Below are positions 1 to 11,736 of a stretch of DNA of 64,000 nt, in pieces. The stretch is from Coptis chinensis (taxonomy: Eukaryota > Streptophyta > Magnoliopsida > Ranunculales > Ranunculaceae), in NCBI GenBank assembly GCA_015680905.1, contig CM027383.1:93756001-93820000 (forward strand), written 5' to 3'. The notes under the pieces were generated by a model. It did not search any database. It worked only from the letters and a program-made list of their open reading frames with translations, and was not told the DNA's origin. Positions within the stretch are counted from its first letter, which is position 1. Every line of letters starts with the position of its first letter. Position numbers and translations under genes: made by a program.

Positions 1-1
1 T

Positions 2-2850
2 GGTAATGGGGTATGGAAACTGAGCAGAGGTTCCATTGTAGCAGCCAAAGGGAAGAAAACTTGCTCTATTTACAAAACACAGGCTAGTTTGTGTAAAACA
101 GAAGTGAATGTGGCAGAAGAAGAAGCTTCCTCTGAACTGTGGCACAAGAGACTGTGTCATATGGGCGAAAAAAGGGTGGAAGTTCTTGCTAAGCAAAAGG
201 CCTTGCTAGACATCAAAAGTACACATTTAAATAGATATACTCACTGTTTGGTAGGAAAGCAACACAGGGTGTCTTTCCAAAGATTCTCGTCTCATAGAAA
301 GGACAATGCCCTTGAACTAGTGCACATTGATTTATGTGGTCCTATAAAAGTAAAGTCCCATAGGGGAGCTTTATACTTTGTGACCTTCATTGATGATGCG
401 TCAAGAAAGGTGTGGGCATATAGTCTAAAGACCAAGGATGAAGTACTTGGCATGTTTGAGAATTTATATAGCATGGTGGAAAGAGAGACAGGAAAGCTTT
501 TGAAGTGTATTCGCTCAGATAATGGGGGTGAGTACATTGGGCCGTTTGAAGAGTATTGCAAGAGTCATAGGATTCGTCATGAGTAGACCGTTCCTAAGAC
601 ACCGTAACAGAATGGAATAGCAGAGAGAATGAACCGTACCATTGTAGAGAGGATGAAATGCATGCTGTCTCACTCTAAGCTACCTAGAAGCTACTGGGTA
701 GAAGCAATGCGTACATCCGTGCATGTGATCAACCTATCGCTGTCAAAGCCTTTGAATAGTGATTATCCAAAGAGAGTATGGTCAGGTAGAGATGTTGATT
801 ATGGATACTTGAGGGTATTTGGGTGTAGGGCATTTGTGCATATTCCGAAGGATGAGAGATCCAAGCTTGATGACAAAGCCAAGCAGTGCATTTTTTTGAG
901 TTTTGGGGATGAGAAGTTTGGCGACAAACTCTATGATCCGATTAACAAGAAGGTAATCCGAAGTCGAGATGTTGTGTTCTTAAAAGACCAAACCATAGAA
1001 GACTTTGAGGAGGGTGAGAAGCTACAGGCTTTCACCAATGATCTTGTTGATTAAAAACCAGAAGTTCCTACTGTTGAACGTACAGAAGGCATTGAGAATG
1101 CAGAAAACCATGAATTTGAAGCTCATGATGAGAATCATATTGCTCATGATGGGATAGAACTTATTGATATAGAAGATGCAAATGAAATGCATGAACCACC
1201 ACCTGAGCAAGCAGAAGTGCATCTTCCTGAGGCACCAGCAAATGGGGCAAGGAGGTCTGACAGAAAGAGACAAGCTTCAACCAGATATCTACCACATACG
1301 TATGTTTTACTATCTGATGGCGGAGAACCTATGTACTATCAAGAGACACTTGAAGATATAGACAAAGAGAAGTGGTTGAAGGCCATGCATGATGAGATGG
1401 ATTCTTTACATAAGAATAACACTTATGAGCTAGTTGAGAAACAGGAAGGAAGAAAAATTCTCAAGAATAAGTGGATCTACAAAGTCAAGCATGAAGAGAA
1501 TAATCCACACCTAAGGCACAAAGCTCACCTTGTTGTGAAGGGATTTGGTCAAAGGAAAGGGATTGACTTTGATGAGATTTTCTCTCCTGTAGTGAAGATG
1601 ACTTCTATCCGGGTGGTATTGGGTATGACCACAAGTATGAACCTAAAGGTTGAGCAACTAGATGTTAAGACAGCTTTCATTTATGGAGACCTTGAAGAAG
1701 ATGTCTACATGGACTAGCCAAAGGGGTTTGAGGTCAAAGGCAAGTAGCACCTAGTATGCAAGCTGATAAAGAGCTTGTATGGGTTGAAGCAGGCACCGAG
1801 ACAGTGGTACATAAAGTTTGATTCCTTTATGGCGAAGCAAGGATACAAGAAGTCTACTTCTGATCATTGTGTGTTTGTTCAGAAATTTCCAGACGGAGAT
1901 TTCATAGTGCTCTTGTTGTATGTGGATGATATGTTGATAGTTGGCCCAAACATCAACAAGATATCCAAGCTGAAGAAAGACTTGAGTAAGTCCTTTGAGA
2001 TGAAGGATTTGGGTCAAGCAAAGCAGATACTTGGAATACGAATCACTTGTGACAGAAAGAGTGGGAAGTTATGGCTTTCTTTAGAAAGCTACATTGAGAA
2101 GGTGTTGAAGCGATTCAATATGGATCAAACGAAGCCAGTCAGTTGTCCGCTTGGTGGCCAGTTTCGCATAACCAAAGAGATGTGTCCAAAGAGTGAGCAT
2201 GAGCAAAGTCAGATGGAAAAGGTTCCTTATGCATCCACAATGGGCAGCTTGATGTATTTAATGGTGTGTACAAGACTGGATATTACTTTTGCCGTTGGTG
2301 TTGTAAGTTGATATCTGTCAAATCTGGGTAAGGAACATTGGGAAGGTGTTAAGTGGATATTAAGATATCTCAAGGTCACTTCCAAATTGTGTTTGTGTTT
2401 TGGTGGAAGTAAGCCCTTACTTGAAGGCTACACTGATGCAGACATGGCAGGTGATGTTGACTCGATGAAGTCCACCTCCGGTTATCTAGTTACTTTTGCA
2501 GGGGGAGAAGTTTCTTGGCAATCTAAGTTGCAAAAGTGTGTTGCCTTCTCCACCACAGAAGCCGAGTATATTGCAGCCACTGAGTGTTGCAAAGAGATGC
2601 TATGGATGAAGAGGTTCTTCGATGAACTAGGACTAAAGCAGAAATAGTTTGTAGTTCTATGTGACAGTCAGGTCAGAGCGCCATCCATTTGAGCAAGAAT
2701 CTGAGTTTTCATTCTAGATCCAAGCACATACATGTGCGTTATCATTGGATTAGAGAAGTACTCGAAGACAATCATTTGTGTATCAAGAAGATCCATACCG
2801 ACAAGAATGGGTCGAATATGATGACCAAAGTCTTACCGAAAGGTAAGTTT
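2..2850 (+). pseudogene. Copia 1 pol polyprotein remnant (IN-RT-RNase H)
   Basis: The reading frame is open from the window edge (end of protease), through a gag-pre-integrase motif (SELWHKRLCHMG near 135-170), and an integrase core with HIDLCGP, FIDDASRKVW and RSDNGGEY (about 325-540). The RT includes KTAFIYGDLEE (about 1670) and the catalytic YVDD in FIVLLLYVDDML (about 1905-1935). RNase H includes YTDADMAGD and TEAEY (about 2410-2560). In-frame stops interrupt it near 584, 1052, 1717, 1747, 2311 and 2645, and the frame changes near 2670-2690 before the last RNase H segment. It once made a polyprotein for reverse transcription and integration and cannot do so now. The family assignment is by motif order and is secure. 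The lineage (Tork-like) is from similarity I recognise by eye. Confidence 0.9.
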
Positions 2851-3572
2851 GGTGTTTGTTGTGCTACCGCCGGAATGGTAGCAGACTCCTCCTGTTGATT
2901 TGGAAATTGCATAGAGGTATCCCCCCTCACTGTTCGGGAGGGGGAGATTGTTGGAGTTATCCCTCACATGAGGAGAAAATGAGTTCAGTTTGCGTGGAGA
3001 AGCCTGAGCGTGCACGCGCTCCTATTAATCTTGCTCCAGGCTCGCCCACGCCCATGACATGAACAACCTCTAGTGTTTTTAGGGCGCAAGGCCGACGCTT
3101 CGACTTTGGCTTTTGCCTTGCCTTGCATACGCCAGCATGCCTATTTTGGTCAAGATTTCTATTTTTCCGAAACCGTGAGTTTGCAATATAAGGTTTGGGT
3201 TTTTGGCAAAACCTAACACATGCAAGACACGAAAAATACACAACACACTGAGAGAAAACCCAATCTTGAAAGCAATCAAGATTGAGAGAGAACATTTACA
3301 GAGAAACAACCCTGTAAAGAGAAAGGAGTGATCTAGTAAGGTGAGAAACTGAAATGAGTGATTGTAATCTTCCTTCCTATTTTATAAAATGATTAAATCT
3401 TGTGGAAGTAGGCACCATTGGCCGAACCACGATATATCTTTGTGTTGTGGTATGCTTTTATTGCTTTACATTATTATCTGTTGTTAATAGTTGTTTAGCG
3501 AGTTGGGCATGTTAGTTTGGTTGTAGGAAATATTTAGATTTTTGTCTAGAGTTGTTATTCATCTTAGTACAA

Positions 3573-4140
3573 TGTTATGAATATAACACTGCGAAAACAA
3601 CGTTACCCACTACAATAGATCAATCCTGCATAATGATCGATCCTTCTTACTAGACAAAACTTTAACACCCTCCAAAGTAATCCCAACACTTCTCAATATC
3701 AAATAACAAGTATCTAAAGTAAAACAATTAATATAAAAGAAGAACAAATCACAAGACGAGATATATCGTGGTTCGGCAATTTGCCTACGCCCACAATCGC
3801 GAGTTCCAAGCTTTACTAGATGTCCCGAGTAACAGACACAAGTCTCTCAATTCACTCACAAAGAATGAACACTCAACTCACAAAGAATTGCTCACTTATA
3901 ATCTCTCTCTTTCTTTGTTTTGGAAAAGTTAGGTTTCTACAGAAAAAACCTATATTTATACTATTTCAGAAAACTTTTGAAAAAGGGCAAATTTGTGCTG
4001 AAATAAGGTGGAGCGTGGGTCGCGCTCAAGAGCTTGTAAGTCACCAAAGGCATGAGTGCGGGTCACTCCTTGCCCAGGTGTAAATGGAGCGCGGGTTGCA
4101 CCCTTCACACCAGAATGAGAAAACATCATTTTTCTCTACA
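3573..4140 (-). repeat. Copia 2 3' LTR (left LTR on + strand)
   Basis: 568 bp; reads TGTTATGA...CTCTACA on +, that is TGTAGAG...TAACA in element orientation. It is 32 bp shorter than the other LTR because one of the GC-rich repeat units near 4020 is missing. The purine-rich tract (AAGGTGGAGAAT on -, 4141-4152) abuts it. A TATA-like TATAAATATA on the - strand lies at 3951-3960. Confidence 0.93.
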
Positions 4141-4261
4141 ATTCTCCACCTTGGTGAGGTTTTAACACATAAAACCGAGCCGAACACATCCAGCAAGAAC
4201 ACATCCATCTAGAAACTCGCAGTCCATCCTCCCCTAAGGGCCATGTCCATAAAGGGCTTTA

Positions 4262-7200
4262 TCAAGCATGTAGGATTTGGAGCAAGTCCAAACAGTGTTG
4301 GAACTTAACTCCGGTGACAACCTTAGTCAGCATATCAGTAGGATTGTCATGGGTGTCCACTTTCTCAAGTGCTACATCACCATCCTTAATGACATCCCGT
4401 ATAAAGTGATAACGGACATCAATATGCTTGGTTCGAGCATGATGAACCTGGTTTTTCGCCAAATGAATAGCACTCTGACTATCACAATGCAAAGCAACAC
4501 TGTTCTGCTCAATACCCATATCATCTAGAAGACTTCGAAGCCATGCATAATGCCTCTTTCACTGCCTCATATACTCTACCTCAGTAGTAGATAGAGCAAC
4601 TGTATCCTATAGTATAGACCTCCAACTAACCGGTGCACCATGCATCATAAACACATAACCAGTAGTCGATCGTAGTCTATCTAGATCACCTGCATAATCT
4701 GAATTCACATATCCACTGACATAACAAGTGCCTCCACCATAAACTAATCCCACATCCAAGATAACCCTTCAAGTACCTTAATACCCATTTCACTGCCTCC
4801 CAATGCTGCTTCCCAGGATTAGCCATATACCTGCTTACAACACTAACTGCCTGTGAAATGTCTGGGCGTGTGCATACCATAGCATACATCAAACTACCCA
4901 CTGCATTAGCATAAGGAACATGTGTCATATGCTTTTGTTCCTCCACTGAACTAGGAGAGAACTAAGCTGAAAGCCTAAAATGCCCAGCCAAAGGCGTAGA
5001 AACCGACTTTGCATTCTCCATACCAAAATGCGAAAGTACTTTCTGAAGGTATTTCTTCTGAGATACAACTATCCGTCGATTCTGCCTATCTCTGTCAATC
5101 TCCATGCCCAGTATCTTCTTGGCTCCACCTAAGTCTTTCATCTTAAACTCAGAGCTAAGTTGAGATTTCAACTTGTCTATCTCCACCATGCTTTTGGAAG
5201 CAATAAGCATGTCATCAACATAAAGTAGGAGATAAATGAAGTCATTACCACAAAGCCTACGAAAATAAACACCACAATCATACTTACTTCGGGTGTACTC
5301 ATGTTGCATCATGAACGTGTCAAAACGTTTGTATCATTGCCTGGGCGATTGCTTTAACCTGTACAGTGACCAATTCAATTTCCATACATGATCTTCTTTC
5401 TCAGCAACGACAAACCCTTTAGGTTGTCTCATATAGATCTCTTCCTCCAAGTCCCCATGCAAGAAAGCAGTTTTCACATCAAGTTGCTTTAACTCCAAGT
5501 CGAAGTGAGCAACTAAACTCAATAACACACGAATGGACGTATGTTTGACCACCGGGGAAAATACCTCATTGTAGTCGACTCCTTCCTTCTGTGAAAAAAC
5601 CCTTTGCTACCACTTTTGCCTTATACCCATCTTTGTCGGACTCGGAAAGGACCTCCTCTTTCTTTCTTCAACACCCATTTATCGCCGATAGTCCTTTTGC
5701 CCTTTGGCAATAAAACTAGGTTCCATGTGTGATTTTATCAAGAGATTCCATCTCTGCTTGCATAGCTACCAACCAATCTTTGTAATGAGCATCTCTAATG
5801 CTTCTTTGAAGCTATTTGGCTCATCATCTTCGATATTCGGTGCATATGCCACTAAATCCACGACCATAGTGTTTCATCATTTCTTCGTGCCCATACTTGT
5901 GCACTTTTTAACTTGTCTCTTTGGCCTGTGGTCACCACTACAAGTTCGGATGCTCTTGCTCTTCTTCCTCCGTTGTTGTGTGGTTCCATGATTTGGTATT
6001 TCATCATGATCTAACCAATCATCTGGCATCAGACAACTCAAGCTCAGTAGCTTGAACTTCTATAGACTCACCATTCTGCCTAGCTACTTTCGGCTTACTG
6101 AAAGATAACATGGAAGTCTCATCAAAGGTAACATCTCTGCTGACTAGGAACTTGTGGTCTTCTAGACACCACAATCTGTATTCCTTTACCCCATTTGCAA
6201 AACCTAAGAATATGACCTTCTTAGCTCTAGGATCTAGCTTGTTTTCCCTCACATGGTAGTAAGTTGTCGATCCAAACACTCTCAAAATACTATAATCAAC
6301 TAGGTTACCTGACCACACCTCATAAGGTGTCCTGCAATCTATAGTTGGTACTGGTGACCTATTGTATAGGTAACATGCCATGGACACTGCATCTGCCCAA
6401 TACTCTTTGCCTAGACTGGTATTAGACAACAAATATCTCGCTCTTTCAAGCAAGGTTCTATTAATCCTTTCTTCCATTCCATTCTCATATGGCATGCCCC
6501 TTATTCAAGGTCCGGGCAATTCCCTATCATTCAAGACAAAACTCTTGGAAAGGTCCATAGGTATACTCGCACTCCATTGTCGGACGTAATGTCTTTACCT
6601 TCCTATCCGTGGTGATTCTCAACCATTGCCTTCCACTTCTTAAATGTCTCAAACACTTCATCTTTCGATTTCATCATATACACCCACACATAGCGTAGTA
6701 TGATCATCAATGAATGAGACATAATAATGGTTACCTCCCTTTTGAAGCCACCACGAGGGTCCCCAAACATCCGTATGCACATAGTCAAGGATGCCTGTTG
6801 TCGTGTGCTTGCTTGACTTGAACTTGACTCTGCACTACTTCCCATAGATGCAATGCTCACAGAACCCCATACTTGGCTTCTTCAAATTCTTCAAGAACCC
6901 TCGCTTGCACAACTCAGACAAACGTTTTTCACTCATATGCCCTAAACGCATATGTCATATCTTAGTGCACTCAGAATCATTACTACATGCACTCACTGCT
7001 ACATCGCCTATCACCCTACTACCTATCAGAGTATACAAGGTTCTATGTTTTTGACCCTTTATAACAACTAAAGAGCCATTAACAATATTTAGGACTCCAC
7101 CTTCGCCCACAAACTTGTGGCCTTTGGAATCCAAGATACCAAGAGAAATAAGACTTTTCTTTAGCTTAGGAACATGTCTCACATCGGTTAAAGTCCTCAC

Positions 7201-7470
7201 TACACCATCATACATTTTGACCCGTATAGTTCGAATTCCTACCATCTTACAAGTAACGTCATTACCCATCAAAATGGAACCACCATCAATGCTCTCATAA
7301 AAAGTAAACCACTTTCTATTCGGGCATATATAATAGGAACATCCAGAATCAAGAATCCACCTTTCGGTCATATAGTCTTGTGTGGACACACAGAGACTGA
7401 ACTCATCCCCTTCAGAGCCTGAAGCATAACTTGCCTCAATTTTTGCCTTACCTTTCTTCTGACCATCTCT
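4262..7470 (-). pseudogene. Copia 2 protease-integrase-RT-RNase H remnant
   Basis: Same frame as gag to 6955: an aspartic protease with the DSG triad in WILDSGCSYY (about 7345). A TGG-to-TGA stop follows just before the gag-pre-integrase motif HMRLGHMSEKRL (about 6950). Integrase pieces lie at about 6860-6019 with frameshifts, including YEVWSGN and LRVFGS. RT pieces lie at 5552-5334 and 5312-4962 with YVDD in FIYLLLYVDDML, then 4946-4686 (PYANAVGSLMYAM). The RNase H end is at 4519-4262 (HCDSQSAIHLAKN, TKHIDVRYHFIRD). At least five breaks interrupt it. The domain order IN before RT confirms copia. Confidence 0.9.
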
Positions 7471-8232
7471 CTTGTTCTCTTTCTTCGGGTGAGGACAATT
7501 ACTTGCATAATGTCATTTTTCATTGCAATTGTAGCACTGTACATGTTTTAAAGACTTCTTTGACTTTGACCTAGAATTCTCATTGCTTGTCGAATTCTGT
7601 TCATACGAATTTCCTCTTGCCACTAGCCCCTGTCCTGCATCAATGTTATTCTCAACTCGTGTCTTCTTCATCAACTCATAAGAAATAAGCGCAGTTTGAA
7701 CTTCGTCGAGATCTACATCTTCTATGTTCATAAAGTTAGTCATTAGATGCTCATAGCTTTCTGACAAAGAGAATATTAAATATGCTGCTTGATCCTCATC
7801 ATCCATATTCATGCCAACATTCAAATAATCTGCTAGGCGTTGATGAAACTCACTAACGTGCTCTTGCATCGTTGAACCATCCACCATTATGTACCGATAA
7901 AGACGTTTCTTAAGGTACAACTTGTTAGTCATGCTCTTGGTCATATACATAGACTCTAGCTTGAGCCAAATACCGGCAGCAGTATCTTCTCCCATCACAC
8001 TATACATAATCTCATTAGCAAGACACAACCGGATTGATGAACAAGCCTGTAGATCGAACTCTTCCCAATCATCATCACTCATACTCACTGCCTTAGATTT
8101 AATCTTCTTTAAAGCCTTATGCAAACCTTGTTGGATGAGGATGTCCCTTACTTGGATTCTCCAAATCCCAAAATTATTCTTTCCATTAAACTTCTCTACT
8201 TCAAATTTAGCATTTGACATCTTGGGAGCCAT
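7470..8232 (-). pseudogene. Copia 2 gag with zinc knuckle
   Basis: The frame opens with an ATG at 8232 (MAPKMSNAKFEVEKFNGKNN) and shows the UBN2/copia gag fold sequence (FGIWRIQVRDIL, MTNKLYLKKRLY, HVSEFHQRLADYL). It ends in a CCHC zinc knuckle (CYNCNEK-stop-HYASNC). A TGA at about 7513-7515 replaces one residue in the knuckle, and the frame continues unchanged into the protease. One substitution therefore separates gag from pol in an otherwise single polyprotein. Gag packages element RNA in cytoplasmic particles. This copy is a fossil. Confidence 0.9.
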
Positions 8233-8328
8233 TTTTTCAAGTTACACATAATAACCCAAAAAAAAAACTTTAACTCAGGAATTTAATCGAACACTTTGTC
8301 TACACAAATTTCTAGGTAGTAAACCTAC

Positions 8329-8340
8329 GCTCTGATATCA
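8329..8340 (-). other. Copia 2 primer binding site (initiator tRNA-Met type)
   Basis: Read on the - strand, TGATATCAGAGC lies 2 bases inside the 5' LTR. It matches the common plant copia site TGGTATCAGAGC, complementary to the 3' end of initiator tRNA-Met, with one mismatch. Confidence 0.85.
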
Positions 8341-8342
8341 AT

Positions 8343-8942
8343 TGTTGTGAATATAACACTGCGGAAACAACGTTACCCACTACAATAGATCAATCATATA
8401 CAAGGATCGATCCTTCTTACTAGACAAGACTTCAACACCCTCCAAAGTAATCCCAACACTTCTCAATATCAAATAACAAGTATCTAAAGTAAAACAATTA
8501 ATATAAAAGAAGAACAAACCACAAGACGAGATATATAGTGGTTCGACAATTTGTCTACGTCCACACTGCGAGTTTCAAGCTTTACTAGATGTCCGGAGTA
8601 ACAGATTACAAGTCTCTCAATTCACTCACAAAGAATGAACATTCAACTCACAAAGAATTGCTCACTTATAATCTCTCTTTTTCTTTGTTTTGGAAAAGTT
8701 AGGTTTCTACATAAAAAACCTATATTTATACTATTTCAAAAAACTTCTGAAAAAGGGCAAATTCGTGCTGAAATAAGGTGGAGCGCGGGTCGCGCCCTCG
8801 ACTAGGCAAAGTTGAGCGCGGGTCGCGCTAAAGAGCTTATAAGTCACCAAAGGCATGAGCGCGGGTCGCGCCTTGCCCAGGTGTAAATGGAGCGTGGGTC
8901 GCGCCTTCACACCAGAATGAGAAAATATCGTTTTTCTCTACA
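8343..8942 (-). repeat. Copia 2 5' LTR (right LTR on + strand)
   Basis: 600 bp; matches the left LTR along its length. It retains four copies of a GAGCGCGGGTCGCGC-type unit (about 8780-8905), several of which are changed by C-to-T or G-to-A at CpG in the left LTR. The - strand TATA-like TATAAATATA at 8721-8730 is the likely core promoter. Confidence 0.93.
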
Positions 8943-8996
8943 TACAAATTATCTATGTAGTGGATAATCGAATGGTATCGGTGTTAAACCCCAACA

Positions 8997-9655
8997 CTAA
9001 GATGATACATCATACATGTTAATCCAATCCATGTCTCACCTATGCCTCAAAGGCACACCACTTAAGCAGCTTGAATGCGTTGACGAGGGAGTTCTATTAC
9101 CTCTGTTTGAGACAACTATACAAGGGAAAGGAGCTTCGTTCACTGTATTCCTATTGCTATAATGCTAGGAATCAGCAATATAAGACGCAAAGTTCCCAAT
9201 CATAGTCACAGAAACGGTTCTAATTATGCAAAGAGTGCGTCAGCCAAGCGTGAGATAGCATGTCAGCAATTAAAAGAACGATATCTATCCTACTACGAAG
9301 AACTTTTCATATTAATTTGTCCACCACAATCCCAACATCACAATGCTCCAAAGCCCACCACAAAAGTGCTTTCAGACTAAATTGCAATGGAATAGTAGTA
9401 TCGGTCTATCGGGCACGCTTACACATTAAAACCAACTACCCCAGACTAAAATAACATAAAGTTGTCAACCTTTTTCTAGTGCTTGACGCTCACCTCTACT
9501 ACATCCATAGTAGAGCACTTCTTCAAATCTTTCTCAGTAGCCAAACACCTCGGATCTCATTCGAAAGTCAGATAGTTAATGATTTCAGCACACCCATCAT
9601 CCTCAAATTAAATTATCTAGCAACCAACAAGTCAAGGTCAAGAAGTTTTTCGTAT
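8997..9655. other. Intergenic stretch, nothing recognised
   Basis: Sequence between the copia nest and the lectin gene. Short reading frames occur (for example 9162-9380) but have no recognisable motif. The frame of the lectin exon is open upstream from 9479 but has no earlier ATG that improves the protein, so this is treated as 5' flank/UTR. Confidence 0.5.
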
Positions 9656-11229
9656 ATGGACCTTTACATGATCGGTTTTATGTTCTACTTCTTCACTTGT
9701 GGTTTTTGCAAATCTGACATTCCCATTGGGTATCAGGTAACACTTCCAGTTCCTTCTATGTACAATGTGACTTTCTCAGGGAGAGCTTTTTTCATGGAGA
9801 CTGGAAATGAAGTACCTACTTTTAAGGTTGCATTAAGTGTTGAAGCTGTGAATGGGGAGTACTCATGTTCACTCGGCGTGTTTCTTGGAGACTTCAAAGT
9901 ATGGAATTCAGGACATTTTTCACAGTTTGTTGCAAGAGAGATATGCATGCTGGAACTAACTAAATATGGAGATTTGCAATTAAAGGATTCCAAAGGTGGT
10001 ATCGGATGGCGAAGTGCAACTTCTGCACAAGGTGTCGAGGTAAGACTTCAGAGTGAAACTCCCTAGGAAACTACTTCAGTTGATGATAATATGTTAAATG
10101 ATATGCTTAGTTTTTCACTGAAAGTTTGAACAATGCACAAAGTACACCTACACAGCTAATTTGTCATGATATATATTATTTTTATATATATTTACATAGC
10201 CATTCTTCCTGATCATGAGCTGTTTTTATCATGAAGCAGAGACTGCAATTACTAGAGACAGGTAATCTTGTTTTGAGCGACGCGATGAACCAAATAAAAT
10301 GGCAGACTTTCAATTTCCCGACAAATGTGATGCTATGGGGACAGAGACTTAGCATCTCAACTCACTTGACTTCTTTCTACAACAACTCAATTTTGTTCTT
10401 CTCCTTTGAAATTCAGAAGAACAAGATAGCCTTGTACTTGAATGCTGGTACGCTGAAATACTCATACTGGGAATTTAGACTCCCTAACAACCGAGACATA
10501 ACGTTTGCACAACTGGGTTCAAGAGGACTGAAGCTCTTTGATGGAAATTTTAGAAAATTCGCACAAATCTTGTCGACAAGACATGAACCTTTGAGAATTT
10601 TAACTATAGGAGAAAACACGGGGAACTTGAAATTCTATCACTACTCACCTTACAACGGGACATTTGAAGAATCCTATGAGGCAATCCATACCACATGTGA
10701 TCTCCCCTTAGCATGTGGACCTTACGGTGTCTGTACGTTCCACAACCGTTGTACATGTATCCAGTTCTCAAGAAAGGTATACCGTAGAGAACCGAATTGC
10801 AACGAAGCATTTTCCAGCGAGTTCTGCACCAGCCGCAGCCCAGTTGAGATGGTTGAAATAATGGGTGTTGATAGTATTTTGAGCATTCCTCCTCAGAGAG
10901 TTAATGTTAGCAAACAGGAGTGTTTGAAGCTATGTATTCATGACTGTAAATGTGCTGCTGTGTTGTACTCTGTTACTGGAACTGCCACTATCTTTAAAGA
11001 ATGTTTCCATTATGGATTAGTCAGGGGTGTAAAACAGGTGAAGCAAGGAACTGGATTGAGTTATCTGGTTAAGGTCCCAAAAGGACTTGGTAGAAATAAT
11101 AGAAAGAAATCTACTGTGAAAAGATGGCTCCTGCTTGTAGGAGGGGTGGTCGATGGGTTGATAATCCTTCTGTTGGTAGGAGGTTTTGGGTACTATATTT
11201 TTGTAGTTCGGAGAAGAAATAATCCATAG
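9656..11229 (+). CDS. Kinase-less B-lectin/PAN-domain membrane protein (G-type lectin receptor-like protein)
   Basis: Two exons, 9656-10039 and 10240-11229, with a phase-0 intron (GAG|GTAAGA ... GCAG|AGA), give 457 aa. An N-terminal hydrophobic signal peptide (MDLYMIGFMFYFFTCGFC) is followed by a bulb-lectin domain whose end spans the splice junction (GDLQLKDS... then LQLLETGNLVLSD). Next come a cysteine-rich EGF-like patch (about residues 281-301, CDLPLACGPYGVC), a PAN/apple-like region (about 314-412, CLKLCIHDCKCAAVLYS) and one transmembrane helix (about 424-451). It ends six residues later (RRRNNP), so there is no kinase. That architecture matches Arabidopsis At5g03700-type PAN proteins better than SD-type receptor kinases. 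It is predicted at the plasma membrane or cell surface. Ligand unknown. The start was chosen as the first ATG preceding a good signal peptide. Confidence 0.8.
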
Positions 11230-11736
11230 CGATTGAGAAATTATTTCAAGAGGAATGCTAGCAGGTCAGTCACTGTCACTACAACACAAATTTTGCGTTG
11301 GGATTCTTAGAATCAAGTACATTTTTCAATCTCAAGACAAAAAATTGTGTTTTCAGCGCATGGCGTGTATCTAAAACTTGTGACTAAGCTCTCTATGACT
11401 TGCGAACATGATAGAACTCAGGCGTGTTCATTGGAACACATTTAACTTCTGAACCCTGAGCAATCTTTACAGTCAGTAACACTGTAGACACATTATGCTT
11501 GACCAATATCTAGTGCCAAGTTCCATTCGGGCCATTGAAAATGAGAGTACACAAATAAAGTCTAGTATTAGATGTTACAAATGAGTCTCCGTCACTAATT
11601 AGTTAAAGGTTAATATTATGGTACCTACGAATAAATATCATTAATCCGCCAATAGATTTCCAACGAATATACAGGTTCCAGAAGAGGTACAACTCAAAAT
11701 ATATAATTATACCATGGAGACGAGGCCCAACAAAAA
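11230..11736. other. Convergent intergenic region
   Basis: About 500 bp between the 3' ends of the lectin gene (+) and RDM4 (-). It should hold both 3'UTRs. No repeat or reading frame of interest was seen. Confidence 0.6.

Larger units (their letters stand above)
3573..8942 (-). mobile_element. Ty1/copia retrotransposon 2, complete structure, decayed coding region
   Basis: It has two direct LTRs (3573-4140 and 8343-8942) and perfect 5-bp target duplications TACAA (3568-3572 and 8943-8947). A primer binding site lies next to the 5' LTR and a purine-rich tract next to the 3' LTR. On the - strand the order is gag, protease, integrase, RT, RNase H, which defines copia. The total is 5,370 bp. The coding region carries several stops and frameshifts. 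It sits inside the LTR of copia 1 and is therefore the younger insertion. The pol looks Tork/TNT1-94-like. Confidence 0.95.
1..8996 (+). mobile_element. Decayed Ty1/copia retrotransposon 1 (5' end outside window, interrupted by copia 2)
   Basis: Gag-pre-integrase, integrase core, reverse transcriptase and RNase H segments appear in copia order on the + strand, followed by a polypurine tract (2935-2947, G-rich) and an LTR that starts TGTTGGAG at 2949. The LTR runs to 3572, is interrupted by copia 2, and resumes at 8948 to end in CCCCAACA at 8996. The terminal inverted bases TGTTGG/CCAACA support this end. The predicted 5-bp target duplication, CTAAG (8997-9001), should recur before the 5' LTR outside the window. 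Pol resembles the Tork/TNT1-94 lineage. Stops and a frameshift show it is dead. Confidence 0.9.
2949..8996 (+). repeat. Copia 1 3' LTR, split by insertion of copia 2 (2949-3572 plus 8948-8996)
   Basis: The LTR begins TGTTGGAGTT directly after the polypurine tract and contains a TATA-like motif (CAATATAAGG near 3183). It is cut at 3572. After removing copia 2 and one TACAA copy, it continues for 49 bp to CCAACA, giving about 673 bp. It contains GC-rich words such as GTGCACGCGCTCC (near 3010). The 5' LTR lies outside the window, so LTR divergence cannot be measured here. Confidence 0.8.

Noticed and set aside
9162..9454. Two short frames 5' of the lectin gene
   Set aside because: No motif and no sign of splicing to the lectin exons.
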